A stretch of 64,000 nucleotides of DNA, taken from contig CP141146.1 of the NCBI GenBank assembly GCA_035235625.1, forward strand, positions 8,922,501 through 8,986,500, given 5' to 3'. Shown piece after piece: positions 47,660-59,709 of this stretch. How positions within the stretch are numbered: position 1 is the stretch's first letter; every line of letters begins with the position of its first letter. The position numbers were made by a program, and so were the translations under genes. The DNA is from Saururus chinensis. Lineage: Eukaryota > Streptophyta > Magnoliopsida > Piperales > Saururaceae. The notes under the pieces were generated by a model. That model saw only the letters and a list, made by a program, of their open reading frames with translations, was not told the DNA's origin and ran no database searches.

Positions 47660-48390
47660 TATTTATATCGTTATTGGACTTCTGGAAGATGATTAGCACT
47701 TAATCAGTCTTGCAAGACTACTCAGTTATGGCCCCTTTTCGTCCTTTTGCTTGCTATTTTTGATATGACTATTGGACTTTTGGAAGATGGATAGCAATTA
47801 ATCAGTCTTGCTGTGTACTTAGTTTTATGTTCTATGAGAAGGGTTTAGTCCTTTCCATTGATGATATTTAGAGTTTATTTATGTAGTTATTATTGGACTT
47901 TTGGGACATAGATAACCTTTTTTGCTCAAGGATTAAATAGCTATATATTTTTTTGATCTTTTTAAAATCTAGATTTATTATTTTAGTCCATGTGGGTTTT
48001 TAGTTTTTGTTATGTATAAACTATATGATCCTCCTGTATATGAGCCGTGGTGTGAGCCTAGGTATCATGCACAATCAATTTTCTATGGGGCGGCATACAT
48101 AACTTAAGGAACAAATTAGTTTTACCCTTTATATAGTTAACTCTCAATCTTTAGTCTGAACCCACGCTCATACAAACTTTTTTGAAACTATATATTTTGC
48201 CACCTAAGATAAGAGGGCCCTCCTCCTCCTAATTAGAATTTTAAGTTTATTATGTATAATATTTGGGATTTTTGAAGGATGAATTACCATGTTTGCTCGA
48301 GGATTGAATAGCTATATTTTTTTGGAAGGGCTCTGTTTTTGGAATCTAGATTTACTATTTTAGTCCATGTGAGTAAATAGAAACTTTTGT
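47660..48390. repeat. Dispersed direct duplications
   Basis: Two related pairs. TATTGGACTTYTGGAAGATG..AATCAGTCTTGC occurs at 47670 and 47767. TTTGCTCRAGGATTRAATAGCTATAT..AATCTAGATTTAYTATTTTAGTCCATGTG occurs at about 47915 and 48290. Origin unknown. Confidence 0.6.
48028..48180. mobile_element. MITE family 2, copy b
   Basis: CTGTATATGAGCCGTGGTGTGAGCC at the left pairs with GAACCCACGCTCATACAAAC at the right. GTGAGCCTAGGTATCATGC is the family's inner block. Confidence 0.55.
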
Positions 48391-48399
48391 TTCAACCTA

Positions 48400-49450
48400 C
48401 CTAGTTATTTATATATTATATATTTTACCCAAGTTAAGAAGGTCATCTGTCTCTTAGCTAAAAAATTAGTTAAAAGTTAACAGAAGCCCTCACTCACTTG
48501 TGCCAACATAACCCCGACTTTGGCATAGATCCTATGGTGCGTATTAATAGAGAGAATAGGTGATTCAAACCCGCCTAATCCTTAAATAACATGCACCATT
48601 AGATTTTGATCTAAAGGCTCACAATGCTTAGGTGTGTGTGAGCAGTGATGCATACCAAAAGATTTCAAAATTTAAGTTTATTACTCAGGTATTTGGGACT
48701 CATATTAAGGGGACCTTTTGTGAAAGATGGATTTATTATCTTTACTTAGCCATGTGGATAATGTGGAATTGGGATATAAAAGGGGGGTCTAGCAATATAA
48801 GGAGGTGTGTAAGCTGTACATTCTTTTCTTCCGGGTCTTTGGGCTTGGTTGACGACCTTCAAGTAGGTAGTAGGGGCAGGGTGCCTTGAAAAGAAATCAC
48901 CATCAATCAAGGCATTTGCTGCTCCTAGACTCCCAGTGTTAATCAACTGCTCCTCCTCCTCCTCCCCCATGCTCTGACTAGATAGAGCTGGATTTAACAT
49001 GCTAAGGATTGGAATCAGTTTGAGCCCTTGACTCCACAGTCAACCATGGTGGTTCTTTGACGTGTGATGATTATTAGTCTTGGCTAAGAATTTCCAGCCT
49101 GCTCAAGTTATCTTATTTTAGTATTTATGGCCTGGGAATTGTCAAAACGGTCTGCAGATTAGATAAGTGAGTAGAGAGCTACACTCTTTAACCACATGCT
49201 ATCTGCAAATTAAACAATGTGGACAAGCTTGTCATAAAAAAAACTACATCGACAAACGACTGATAATGAAAGTGTTAGTTTGAGTCCTACAGGCTAATCT
49301 CAGCTAGTTTAGTTACCAAAATAAAATAAAATAACCTAGTTAAAATCTTTGGGTCTAGAGCATACTCCCGGGTTCAATCTCCCATCCTCAATGTTCTCTC
49401 TAGCATAGTGGTTCTCTTCCCAAAGGCGATGCTTACGAATATAGTAATGA
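48400..49450. other. Intergenic DNA, no supportable gene
   Basis: Short open frames at 48632-48889 (+) and 48746-49000 (-) lack recognisable content. A (CTC)n run lies near 48951-48968. Confidence 0.4.
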
Positions 49451-51704
49451 TGTAAGACCCTCAATTTTTTTTATAATTTTTGAGAATTTTTCTAATTTAA
49501 TTTTGGACCAAATATGCATAGAATCGGGTAAGTGGATATTTCATCTTTCTATATTATTTTGTGAAGATTATGAAGAACACCATGAAAAACCTTGAAAAAC
49601 CCTAGACATTTGGATCATCCACCATTAGAGCACCATATTAAACAATTTCTTCAACTTGCATGCCACACATGGGAATGATTTGAGGGTTATAGTTCGCATT
49701 AAGATAAAGGAATAAATTTTATTTATGTTTTATTAAATTGGTGTATTTTTATTCATTGGCACCTAAGATGAATTTTGTAAAAAATTAGGGTTTGTTCAAG
49801 AAGAAGGCTTTTTACATCAACTTTAGGGTTTTTGAGGATTAACTTGAGAGGTAAGTGATCCATACCCATTGATTTGTATACTTGTGATTATTTTGATGGA
49901 TTAGGTTTTTTATCTACATGCAAAAGTCATAAATTTAAATTATGATTTTATGAAATATGATTATATGATGATTGGATATGCTTATCATGATGATTATAGC
50001 TGATTATGTTGTATTCTTTTGCTTGGAATCATTTTCTTGTTGTTTAGATTGTGTCTATTGAAGGACAAATTTGTTGGAAGCGATATATAGATTTCTTTTT
50101 TAAGATTCTCTATTTTCTATTTTCTTTGCACACCCAGCATGGCCAAATTGTTTCAATAACTTCCAATGTGCTATTTAATCCAATTTTTATATGAGATCTT
50201 AAGGACTTCAAGTTTGCCTGGTAAAAAAATCAAAATCTTCTATTGAATATTCATTGGTCAACTGTTGATTTTTTTTATCGAGTTTTGGCTAATTGGCATT
50301 GTCTTGGGTTTGGGCTTTGTTTTGAGACTTTTACTTTACTTTTTGGCCTTATGGAAATTTTTCATAGATTCATTGATGAGTCTAGTTTCATGTTTTATTT
50401 TTAGGGATTTTTCTCAATTACTATATAATTATTGGATTTTTGTAAGTCACGTGGGTTGGATTTTACAGCTCTATGATTATGTGTTCAAACATGCTTTTTG
50501 CTTTTAGATATTGTTATTTTTCTCTCAAATTTCTTAAGGGTAAATTTATATGAGCTATCTATTTAGAATAAATATTCCTAATTTATTTGAAGTCTCTGGA
50601 CTCTAGAATTTAGATTTGAGTTATGCCCTTTTGTTTATGACTACTCAGATTTTCTAGAACAATTCAATAATTTCCAGAATTGTGAGTTAATTTCTTTGAA
50701 GTCAGCTTGGGTCTATAATTAAATTTTGATTCCCTAACGCCTCTCATTTGACTTTGGACAAAATTTTGTGATCATATGAGGTTAGGAAATATTTTGCCCA
50801 AAAAATGAAATTAGTCATAATTATGAAATTAAGGTTTTTAAATTTTGCGCATAGATAGGCAATTGACTCAAACATGATTTTGATGTTATATGCTTATTTT
50901 TTGAACATATTTTTTTATTGTCATATGTGTCATGGGGTGGGAATGAAATTATTTATATTGGGTAGTAAGATGAAAATTAGTAAGTTTTATTTGTACCAAT
51001 TGTAGAAAGGAAACTATACAAAATTAGTCCGAGTGAGCTCATGTGTATTTTTGGAGGTTTAGTATGTAATGCCTTCAAGACCGATGTTGGAAACATACGG
51101 GCGGTCTACGATGCGGCCCCTTAAGTAAAGAGTGTCCAGTTAAAATGGAAGGTCAATGTTTGTATTTGTAAATTTGGGTATGGTTTACTTAAAGAGGATG
51201 CCTAGCAAAGGAGCTAGAGTTGTCGTGAGCTACAACTTTGGCTACTTTTTGTCCTTACTTAAATATGGTTAGGCGGCAACAATGCCTTCATGTTTACTTT
51301 TTTGTTAGATATATTTGTTATTTTAATTATGTTTTCAAAACATAAGTTTGCAAATTAGTGTGTGTAAGTAACTTTATTGAGTGTAAGCTCACGAGTGGTT
51401 TTTTTTTTTCATAGACTTTCTATTGTTGTATTTATACACACAAATACCTTCAAGTTTATTGATGTTTAATGTTGGAAGCATTGAGAGCACATAAAAGTAA
51501 ATATTTGTCATTGTGAGAAGACTTGCTAGTTATTTTATTTATTCTTACTATCCATGTGGTAGACCTCTTATTACTCATAGATTTATGGTTCTATTTAATT
51601 TGACACTAAGTTATTAGTAAATGGATTTTATCTTCAGGTTGGCTACACTGTGTTTTGCTATTGCGACCTACCTCCAGAGGGATCATCGGGTCAGGGTCGT
51701 GACA
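49451..51704 (+). mobile_element. Solo LTR H (about 2,254 bp)
   Basis: Begins TGTAAGACCCTCAATTTTT and ends GGGTCAGGGTCGTGACA, the same terminal pattern as LTR G. A TGAG..CTCAC element lies near 51378, at the same relative place as the hairpins of the other LTRs. Flanks AATGA and AAAAG do not match well, so it is either old or one boundary is off by a base or two. No coding sequence. Confidence 0.7.
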
Positions 51705-52407
51705 AAAAGATACTTTAAAATAGTTTCAATGATAAGAATAAGAGAAAAGAAATAGTTAATATGCACCGGGTTGGATGTTGGAAAAGTAAAATATTTTCCT
51801 AACTGCATTGATCAATGGCCAAATAATTGTGACCATGCAATATAAGAACCTTAACATAGTACATATAAGCATGTTTTTAGTCATAGAATCCCAATCAGGC
51901 TAGATACACTCGTTAAAAACGTATGTGTGGGATGGAGATAGGGGGTCCCATCCAATAAAATTTAATATATTTTCTATTAGGTGGGCCTACATGGCCCATT
52001 ATTTGTTTTTTTAGTTGCCCCCCTCCAACACACACACACACAAGTAAAGAAAAAAAATCAATGATATTGACTTTCCTTGAGTTATTTTACTTGCACCGTC
52101 CCTACATCTGGTACATTGTGAGCCGTTGGATTGCAATTAGATAGGCAAGTGGGAAGGGACATCCAAACTTGTTTGCCCTGTGTTTTGAAGCCCCTAGAAC
52201 AATCAAAATTGTGTGGCCCAAAAGCGTCAAGTGCACACAGACTCACGTGCGCTAGGTGAGTATAAATAAGGCTTTGAGAGAAATGTTACCCATATGAACG
52301 GTCATGTGGGCATAAGGCCCATAATAATGCCCGCTAACCCATGTCGACCTACAGGGCCAATGCCAAAGTGACTGAGAGTAGGTAGCAAGCACTTGTGGTG
52401 GGAACAA
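51705..52407. other. Intergenic DNA, nothing recognised
   Basis: A short (CA)n run near 52029-52042; no gene or repeat ends were identified. Confidence 0.4.
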
Positions 52408-52616
52408 TTTTTTATGTTCTCTTTTGACAATGAGCTTAGTGTAAAAAATGCATGTGAGCCCTTAATATTTGAGATCAATAGTGCACACGTTGGCGTACTT
52501 TAGCTCTAGTATCATTAGAGCTAATATGCACTAGCATGTGCACAATCGATCTCATGGATGAAGGGCTCCCATACATTCATTATGCTGGGCTCATTGTCAG
52601 AGTGGAACATAAAAAA
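52408..52616. mobile_element. MITE family 1, copy d
   Basis: The best preserved copy. TTTTTTATGTTCTCTTTTGACAATGAGC at the left is mirrored by GCTCATTGTCAGAGTGGAACATAAAAAA at the right, and GTGCACACGTTGGCGTAC by GCACTAGCATGTGCAC inside. Confidence 0.75.
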
Positions 52617-52886
52617 AATATTTCCTTGCCGATAATGTATAATTTGACTAAGAATAATAAACATTGTAATTGTATGATAATAAAATTTTCTTAAGGCATA
52701 TGCTAAGGTCAAGTCTATGATTTTGTTTTTGTCAAACCAAATATAAGAGGAAGTTCTTGGATCATGATATGACAATTTCACATCACTTAAATACTGGTAG
52801 TGAATTTATTTAATAAACAATCATTTAAACCAAAAGGGAAAACAAGCAGCATGGAAATCCTCCATAAGATGGACAATAAATGAAAT

Positions 52887-53090
52887 ATTTTCTATGCTCC
52901 CTAGTGAGAGCGAGCCTAGCATAAAGAACGTATGTGAGAGTGGTCCATCCAGAAAATTGATAGCTCACACGCTAGCGCACGTTAGTGCCATGGCCAATTA
53001 TGCTAACATGCGCTAGTGTGTGTGCTGTCATTTTTTAAAATAAACCTCCCATGTATTTATTATGCTAGGCTTACTGTTACTAAGGAACAT
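52887..53090. mobile_element. MITE family 1, copy e
   Basis: TCTATGCTCCCTAGTGAGAGCGAGCCTAGC.. and ..GCTAGGCTTACTGTTACTAAGGAAC are inverted counterparts, with CACACGCTAGCGCACGTTAG and GCGCTAGTGTGTGTGC inside. It lies only about 270 bp from copy d. Confidence 0.7.
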
Positions 53091-54273
53091 TGATCCACAA
53101 AGAGGATCTTACGCTAAAAGCTACAATGCTCACAACAAGAGCCAAACATACAAATAACTTAACATCAATGTAACCCTTCCCATACTTCAGAACAATATAA
53201 ATTAGAAGTATCACATCAAACAAACACCCATAATCAATCAATTCTTCACCAACGAAGAAGCTAATTTGTAACCAAGTCTATAGCAATATTGGATCTCGAA
53301 CCCTATGACCTTAGGCTATCTCCAAAAGGTTGGCAACATGCTGATAGATTTGTTTGTTCTTACTAACTCTAAGAATTCTCACTAATTTGACTTGCTAAAA
53401 AGACTTTTCCAATTGTCTTGACCTTATCTAGCCTCAATAATCACTGCACTATCATCATTAAATAAGCCAAACTAGCTCGACTTGGACCTAAGGTCAAATT
53501 TGGGGTTGGAAAGAGGAGCTCAAGCTAAAAATCAAAATCTCAAGTTGGCTAGTTAACAATCCTAATTGTGATTTAAGGCCTTTTATTATATAGGTAAGAC
53601 TTGTGTAACCTCACACCATAGGTCAATCCTAAGAGATCCAACCAACACAACTATGGCTGGATGGGAAATGTGATGTAAGAAGATTTCCATGTTGTTGGCA
53701 GCTAGGACCCATAGAGATAAAGATGTAGTGAATATAAGAAGATTCAGGCTCACATAATTCACAAAAATGTTAGGTATGTCCCCACATGTGGACCTTTTTG
53801 GAAATCTAAAAGTCGTGAAAGTAAATAAAAACTCATTTAGAAATGAAAAATCATTTTTTTCATTGAATAAAATAAAATTTTGAAATTAATTTGGTTGTTT
53901 ATTAAGGGGTATTTTGAGGTTGTTTGAAAAGAATCATTATGAGGCTATCTATATCATATGTCACTCATTACTTTTGAGCTTCTTTTCTATTCCAAATAAG
54001 GAGGTGGAGAAGACTTGATATTCTTCATATTTTGTGGGTTATATACATACACATACACTCATGTCAAGTGAACAAGGTATATGTCTTTTTTTCTCTAATT
54101 TATTTTATTTGCCTTATGCTTTTTTGATGGTCTAACACAGAGATGCAATACCAAGTAATATTCATTTACATTCATGCAAAGAACAATATTCAAGCCAAAG
54201 CCATTTTATATTGCATATGTTTGCCTACTCTTAATTTATCCCTTTAATCTAAACTTTACTACTTTATTAAAGA
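53091..54273. other. Intergenic DNA, nothing recognised
   Basis: No coding, RNA or terminal-repeat signal was seen. Confidence 0.4.
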
Positions 54274-54441
54274 AAAAGTTTATGTAAGCCTAGGCTTACG
54301 CATGTCAATGTGAGCCTAGATATTATAGGCCATAGGATCAAGATCCGATGCTAAGTTATATGTGCTATCAGATTGAAATCTCACGGTGTAGGATGCCAAT
54401 GCTCATGCAATCATGCATGAGCCTTGGTTCATATAAACGAG
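54274..54441. mobile_element. MITE family 2, copy c
   Basis: GTTTATGTAAGCCTAGGCTTACGCATG at the left pairs with CATGCATGAGCCTTGGTTCATATAAAC at the right. The inner block is GTGAGCCTAGATATTATAGG. This is the clearest copy of the family. Confidence 0.75.
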
Positions 54442-54733
54442 TCTCTTTTATTAATGTTTGCAATCGTAATAATTTGTGCTAGATTAGGTTGCACCCACTT
54501 GATTATGCATTGGTGAAATGCATATTGTATGGTATATCTATACCTTGCCAAATACCTTTTACCTTTCAAATGACTTATTTTTTTATTATATTTCAAAATA
54601 CTATTAATTGACATGGAGTTGCTATATATCAGTGTACACAATTAATGTATTACGTCAATTAGAAGCCACGTTTTGTGGTGCCAACACAAAATTAAAGGAC
54701 CTTTTTTTGACAAGAAATAAAGGAATTTCCTTA

Positions 54734-55422
54734 TGGTCTATTTGGTTTGGTGGAAAGTGGGAAAAGGAAAGGAATCTTTTAAAATTTCCCAAATTTTACT
54801 GTTTGGTGCAATGAGGAAAAAAATTAGAGTAAAAAATAGGAAAAAAAAAAGTGAAAAATTGGCCTCAAAACTTTCTACCCCTCAATTGATAGATTTTGGG
54901 AAAAAATCTACATATTAAAGACTTATGCCTTTAATATTACTAGTGTCACCCTTGTCGCCGTTACCACTGCTACTACTATCACCGTCGTCACTACCACTAC
55001 CATTATCACTGCTACCACTACTATCACTGCCATTACTATTGCCACCACCAACAACACCATCACCGCCACCAACTACCGCCACTACCACAATCCCGCTAAC
55101 CACCGCCACCACCAATACTGCTGCCACCATCATCAATACCGCTGCCACCACTGTCACCGCTACCATTGTTACCACCATTGCTACCACCACCACTGCTAAA
55201 GTTGTCGCTTCCACCATCATTGTTGCCACTACCACTACACCACCATGGCTAACTCCACCACCACTACCACTATTTGTGGATTCAAGTTTTAATTTTTTAT
55301 AGCAACATTTGTGCAAACAAATAGTGAAGTTTTTTTAGAAATCTCTCAGTTTTTCTTTCACCCGGATTTATTTTCTCCTTCTCTTTCCGTTTCTCATTGT
55401 TTCCACCAATTGAAACATACCC
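54734..55422. mobile_element. Harbinger/Tourist-like non-autonomous element with an ACC-rich core
   Basis: TTA duplications at 54731-54733 and 55423-55425. The left end TGGTCTATTTGGTTTGGTGG and the right end ending TGAAACATACCC are imperfect inverted repeats of the GGGTCTGTTTGGTT type, and the AAGGAAAGG-type blocks beside them also mirror each other. No transposase. The core is the trinucleotide block 54945-55265. Confidence 0.65.
54945..55265. repeat. Interrupted (ACC/ACT)n low-complexity block
   Basis: Imperfect ACCACTACC-type triplets over about 320 bp. Long open frames on both strands (Thr/Ala/Leu-rich or Gly/Ser/Val-rich) are artefacts of this composition. Confidence 0.9.
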
Positions 55423-56118
55423 TTAGTGCACAAAGTAATTGCATGAAATATTAAGTATCTTAAGAGGATTAGGTTAAAATGCAATGGGGCAATAAAGTTT
55501 ACCAAAATAAATCAATTTAACTAAAGTTTAAGGTATGAGTGATTAGGTTAAAATGTGGTGGAGCCATGATGGAGGTAGTGGAGCCGAAGACGGTGTAGGT
55601 GGAAATGAGAAACAATGAATTGGTAAAGTTAAAAGGAAGGAAAGAAAAAAAAGTATTTTAGACGATTCATACCACATGTGTGGAGGTTTACATGTTCATA
55701 AGACAATTTTGTATATTATTTAAAAGTAGGAGACATTTTGTGTAATATATTATATTCAAGGGAGCACACTTTGTAGTTGCTAAGCATGGAAACCCTAGCT
55801 GGGGTTGAGTTGCTTTGGGTGGTTCACACCAAAAATTTGAACAATTCCATATGCTAGGGGGCCTCATGTTGTTTGGTTTTTAATGGCATTGAATTGAAAT
55901 TACAACCCATGGAGAATAAATTATTCAGTGCACCCAGAGCAACACTTCATCATGCAAACAAGTTGCTCTAAGCCAATGGCTCGTCAACATGTGTTTTTTA
56001 CATAGGAATGTAAGAAACATGTTGTACCTGACATCTAAAATGTAGATGCCGCTATGACACTTCATGTACACATGGTAGAGTTCCATGAGTCAAGCAACAA
56101 GCCTACACAGTGGGTAGA

Positions 56119-56302
56119 GTTTTTCATGCTCTCTTCTAACAATAAACCCAACATAAGCTACGTATGGGGGGTTATTAATAGTTAAGATTGAAGGCGCATA
56201 TGCTAGTGCATGTTAGCATCATTATGCATCGTTGATTTTGTATATGAGCATTTCCCATACATAACTTATGCTGGACTCATTATGTTGGGAGTAGTGAATA
56301 AT
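56119..56302. mobile_element. MITE family 1, copy f
   Basis: TTTTTCATGCTCTCTTCTAACAATAAACCC.. and ..GGACTCATTATGTTGGGAGTAGTGAATAA are worn inverted counterparts. ATATGCTAGTGCATGTTAGC lies inside. A further fragment with GTGCACACATTAGTGCACATT follows at about 56355-56480. Confidence 0.6.
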
Positions 56303-56826
56303 TTCTCTCTGCAGGGGGACCTACTTAACTGTGACTACTTTTGGAATGCCTTTCGAGAGTTACTCTCATTTTACACATGCCCTTAAATCCTCAAGATTGG
56401 TGGTGCACACATTAGTGCACATTATTAAGTAAGTGAGAATGTCTCACATTTACATTAATGTGGAGTAAATAAGGAGTAAATAATTTCTTGATGTAAAGGG
56501 CACCTCAAAATGATGGCCCAATAATATTAATATTTTTTTTACATGTGGACTCCCTTTAACTCCCAAATTTGAAAAACAAAACCAAAGTATTTTAGATTTT
56601 CAAATGGATAGATCAAGCGGGGCCTCATGATAGAAAGGGCTGAAAATTTATGGTCCCCTTATTCTAGGGGTGCACCGGGTCCCACTCTTTGGGGCCCCTT
56701 GGATGGGCATTTGATTAGGGAATTGTGGAAGTCATTAGTGGAACCACCAGAGGGGTGTTCATTTGGAAAATGTGGAAGTCATTAAAGGGAGCCAATCTAC
56801 CAAAATATACGTGTCATTGGCATTGG

Positions 56827-57098
56827 TTATGACTGTTCATACCCATAGCACCATTAAACATTACTAAAAAAATTTCACTAAAAATTCACAAATTATCGCT
56901 AAAGTTATGTTTATGTGCGTTTTTAGGTTACGCTAAATGAACATACCCCAATTAGGTATGGCTATTCATACCTTCTAGTACTACTAAACATAACCCAAAA
57001 TCAAATCTGTCACTAAAAATTTACAAAATTGTGCTAAAATTATGTTTAGGGGCGTTTGGGGTTCACTCTCAGTGCACATGGGGTATGAATAGACATAT
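56827..57098. mobile_element. About 270-bp TIR element built of two similar halves
   Basis: TTATGACTGTTCATACCCAT at the left is mirrored by ATGGGGTATGAATAGACATA at the right. The interior is an imperfect direct duplication of about 125 bp (TTCATACC..ACTAAACAT..CACTAAAAATT.ACAAA..GCTAAA.TTATGTTTA in both halves). Non-coding. Confidence 0.6.
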
Positions 57099-59187
57099 AC
57101 TTGATAATTTTGGCAGGGAGTACGAGACACACAAGTGACAATAGAAACTTCATCTAAGCAAGAACTAAGAACTACTTTATCAAAAATAGAAAAAAAGAAC
57201 TAAGAACTAGATTAGATCAGCATTGCAGGTGAACTTGAAAATCTAAGACTTGGGCTTTTGGCTGGGTCAATGGTAAGTAGCTGGGTCCTGGGTTCGTGTG
57301 TGTTTCCTTGGGCTGGAGTTGTAGGAAGGCTTTTACATGGATTAGCCACACACTTAGTGGGTCCTATAGCTAATGGTATTGGGCCCATCACAAAATTTGA
57401 AGCAGCTTACTATCTAAAGAGGTAATTTCTTGAGCCCTGTTTGCATGCGCCCCATGCATCTGGCTGAGGCATGTATAGGGTATTGCAGGCCATCCAATCA
57501 CAATTTGAGGGCTTACACAAAACTAAGGGGCTGATATGTTTAAATCACCCGCTCACTTCTAGATAGAGATGCTACTTAGGTTAAGTATATAATAAAATTG
57601 GACATGGCCCTAATGGATCGGGTTTAATTTTTTAAATTTAATCTAAGTAATTATTTGAGTTAGTTTTGGGTTTTAGATGATTAACTCGACCAACTCGATT
57701 AAGATTATAAATACAAAGTTTTAAATTTTTTCTTCATGTTAGGTTGGATTTAGGATTTTAAGATTAATCAAAATAGCTACTCAGGGCAAAATAAGGTTTG
57801 TCATTTCTTAAATAATATTACATTCGAGTTTGAAAAAACTTGACCTTAGCCAACCTACTGCAGGATAGGACCCACCTAATTTTTATTCAAAGGACAACCC
57901 ATCTCAAAATGTGGGTTCAGAGGTCCTGCCCACCTCTTTTTATATGTGCCATTTAATTAAAATCTAATAGGCAGACTAATTTTCCCTTGCGGACAACATT
58001 TTGATAAAGAGGAATTTTTTTTCCCATGATCAAATGTAGTTTGCGGGCCCCACAATGGGTGGGACGAAAGGTGATCTGACATAAATTTGCTAGGATAGTG
58101 GGGTGCCAAATTTAGGATCGTTCTCACGTATGTGCTCCCTCCATCTAAGCACGTGAATTTTACGAATCACATGTTGGGATCACTGGCCCCATGTATCAAA
58201 GTGGTCCTCACCAATCCCCCTAGTCCCACCCAATTGACATTATAGGGTCACTTTCAAAAATGCTAGCAAGGTAACAATAGCAAAAAATTCAACCTCTCAA
58301 TTGAAAGGAACTGGAAAATAGAATGACAACAATAGTAAGGGGCTAACAGGGTAAGGGCCTCTCCCTAGGGGAACTTTTTTTGTGTCTCCTGAAATAATGA
58401 GTCTAAAATAAACCCCTATGGAAGGGGCCCATGACATAGACAGCCAATAATAGCCTATCAAAAGGTAATAAAAGTGGGCCCTTAACCCGTTATTACCGGC
58501 TTTTCGCAATAGGGAGTTTATTTTGGGCTCGTATTTTTTAGGAGCACAAAAAGTTCATTCAGTCTGTATGGGGTTTGATACAAATCAATTTTTGGATGGA
58601 ATTTGGAAGTAAACTACTAAATTAAGATATTCGGGATTAAAAGCAAATTGTTATAGGTCCCCGGTCGCCTCTCCAGCATTGTTATATTTGTTTTGTTTTA
58701 ATAATGCCTTCACCAAATCTTAATTCTCTGATATAACTATAGGAGTATCAAACGACGTAGATTCTGACAGACTTCCCAACGTGTGATATATGACCAATTA
58801 ATTTACTGACAAAAGGAAACTGTGCACCACAAAAAATTGCAAGGAATCAATCAAAAGTCTGTTTCTTTCTACTAAAATGGTGAGTCCTAGACGTCAATGC
58901 AGTTTAATTTGACATCCGTTATTGGATAATATTGGAACTATACTGATGAATAGGCCCCAATAATCAGCAAAGTTTGGTGGGCACTTAATACAAGTGGACC
59001 TCTTTCAAACCCCCACTGACCATTTGGCGTCATGGGGTTCATGTGGACCTGGGCAGAGAGTAGCACGCACGCAGAGTTGAACAGGAAAGAGATGAGCCTG
59101 ATGTACGTCAGTTGTTTTTTATTGTTTATTTCACATATATTTGCAGTATATAATAAGGTAAGGACTAGGGAGTAATGAATATGAGAT
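57099..59187. other. Intergenic DNA, no supportable gene
   Basis: A stretch at about 57253-57310 (GGCTGGGTCAATGGTAAG followed by CTGGGTTCGTG) vaguely resembles the A and B boxes of a SINE. The open frame at 58297-58509 (-) has no recognisable content. Confidence 0.35.
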
Positions 59188-59376
59188 CCGTTTATGTAAG
59201 TATAGACTCAGAAGTGACTATGGGAGCCTGGGTATCGCGCTCCATTGGATTTCGATCCGACAACCAGGATAATTAGGGGGGCAAATTAGATTCTTTCCCT
59301 TTGCGCTTTTGAATCTTTATCTGATGACCCATAATGAATGACTAGTACGTAAAACCATACTCATAAACTTTTTCCA
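59188..59376. mobile_element. MITE family 2, copy d
   Basis: CCGTTTATGTAAGTATAGAC at the left is mirrored by AAAACCATACTCATAAACTT at the right. GGAGCCTGGGTATCGCGC is the inner block. Confidence 0.6.
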
Positions 59377-59494
59377 AATGAGTATACGAAATCTCACATT
59401 CAAAATTTGATGCTTTGGTTGACATCAATTATATAAAGAGGGTAATGCAGTTGTTGGGTTTGAAGGCTTGTTTTTGTTTTTTTTTTATTTGAAT

Positions 59495-59709
59495 AAGTTT
59501 TTTTGTACTTTAAAAATATATTATATTTTATATTAATAATTATATTTAAAAAATAATAATTTTTAGTAAATAGTGAAACCTAAAAGGGAAAAAAAGCTTA
59601 TGATTCTCTTTTTTAAGTACTTAATTATTTAAATTAAATTAAATAAAATTATTAATATGGAACAAATTTTTTTACTAAATAAAGCTATTAATTTAGGATG
59701 GATGGAGCA
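59495..59709 (-). mobile_element. Stowaway-like MITE (long AT-rich family), inverted copy
   Basis: The reverse complement follows 22566-22770 block by block: CTCCATCCATCCTAAATTAA, TTGTTCCATATTAATAA, AAGTACTTAAAAAAGAG, GGTTTCACTATTTACTAAAA. Confidence 0.7.

Noticed and set aside
54915-55316. Open frames of 125-133 codons on both strands
   Set aside because: Pure trinucleotide low complexity inside a Harbinger-like element.
57253-57310. Possible SINE with A- and B-box resemblance
   Set aside because: The B box is poor and no ends or tail were found; mentioned only within the intergenic entry.
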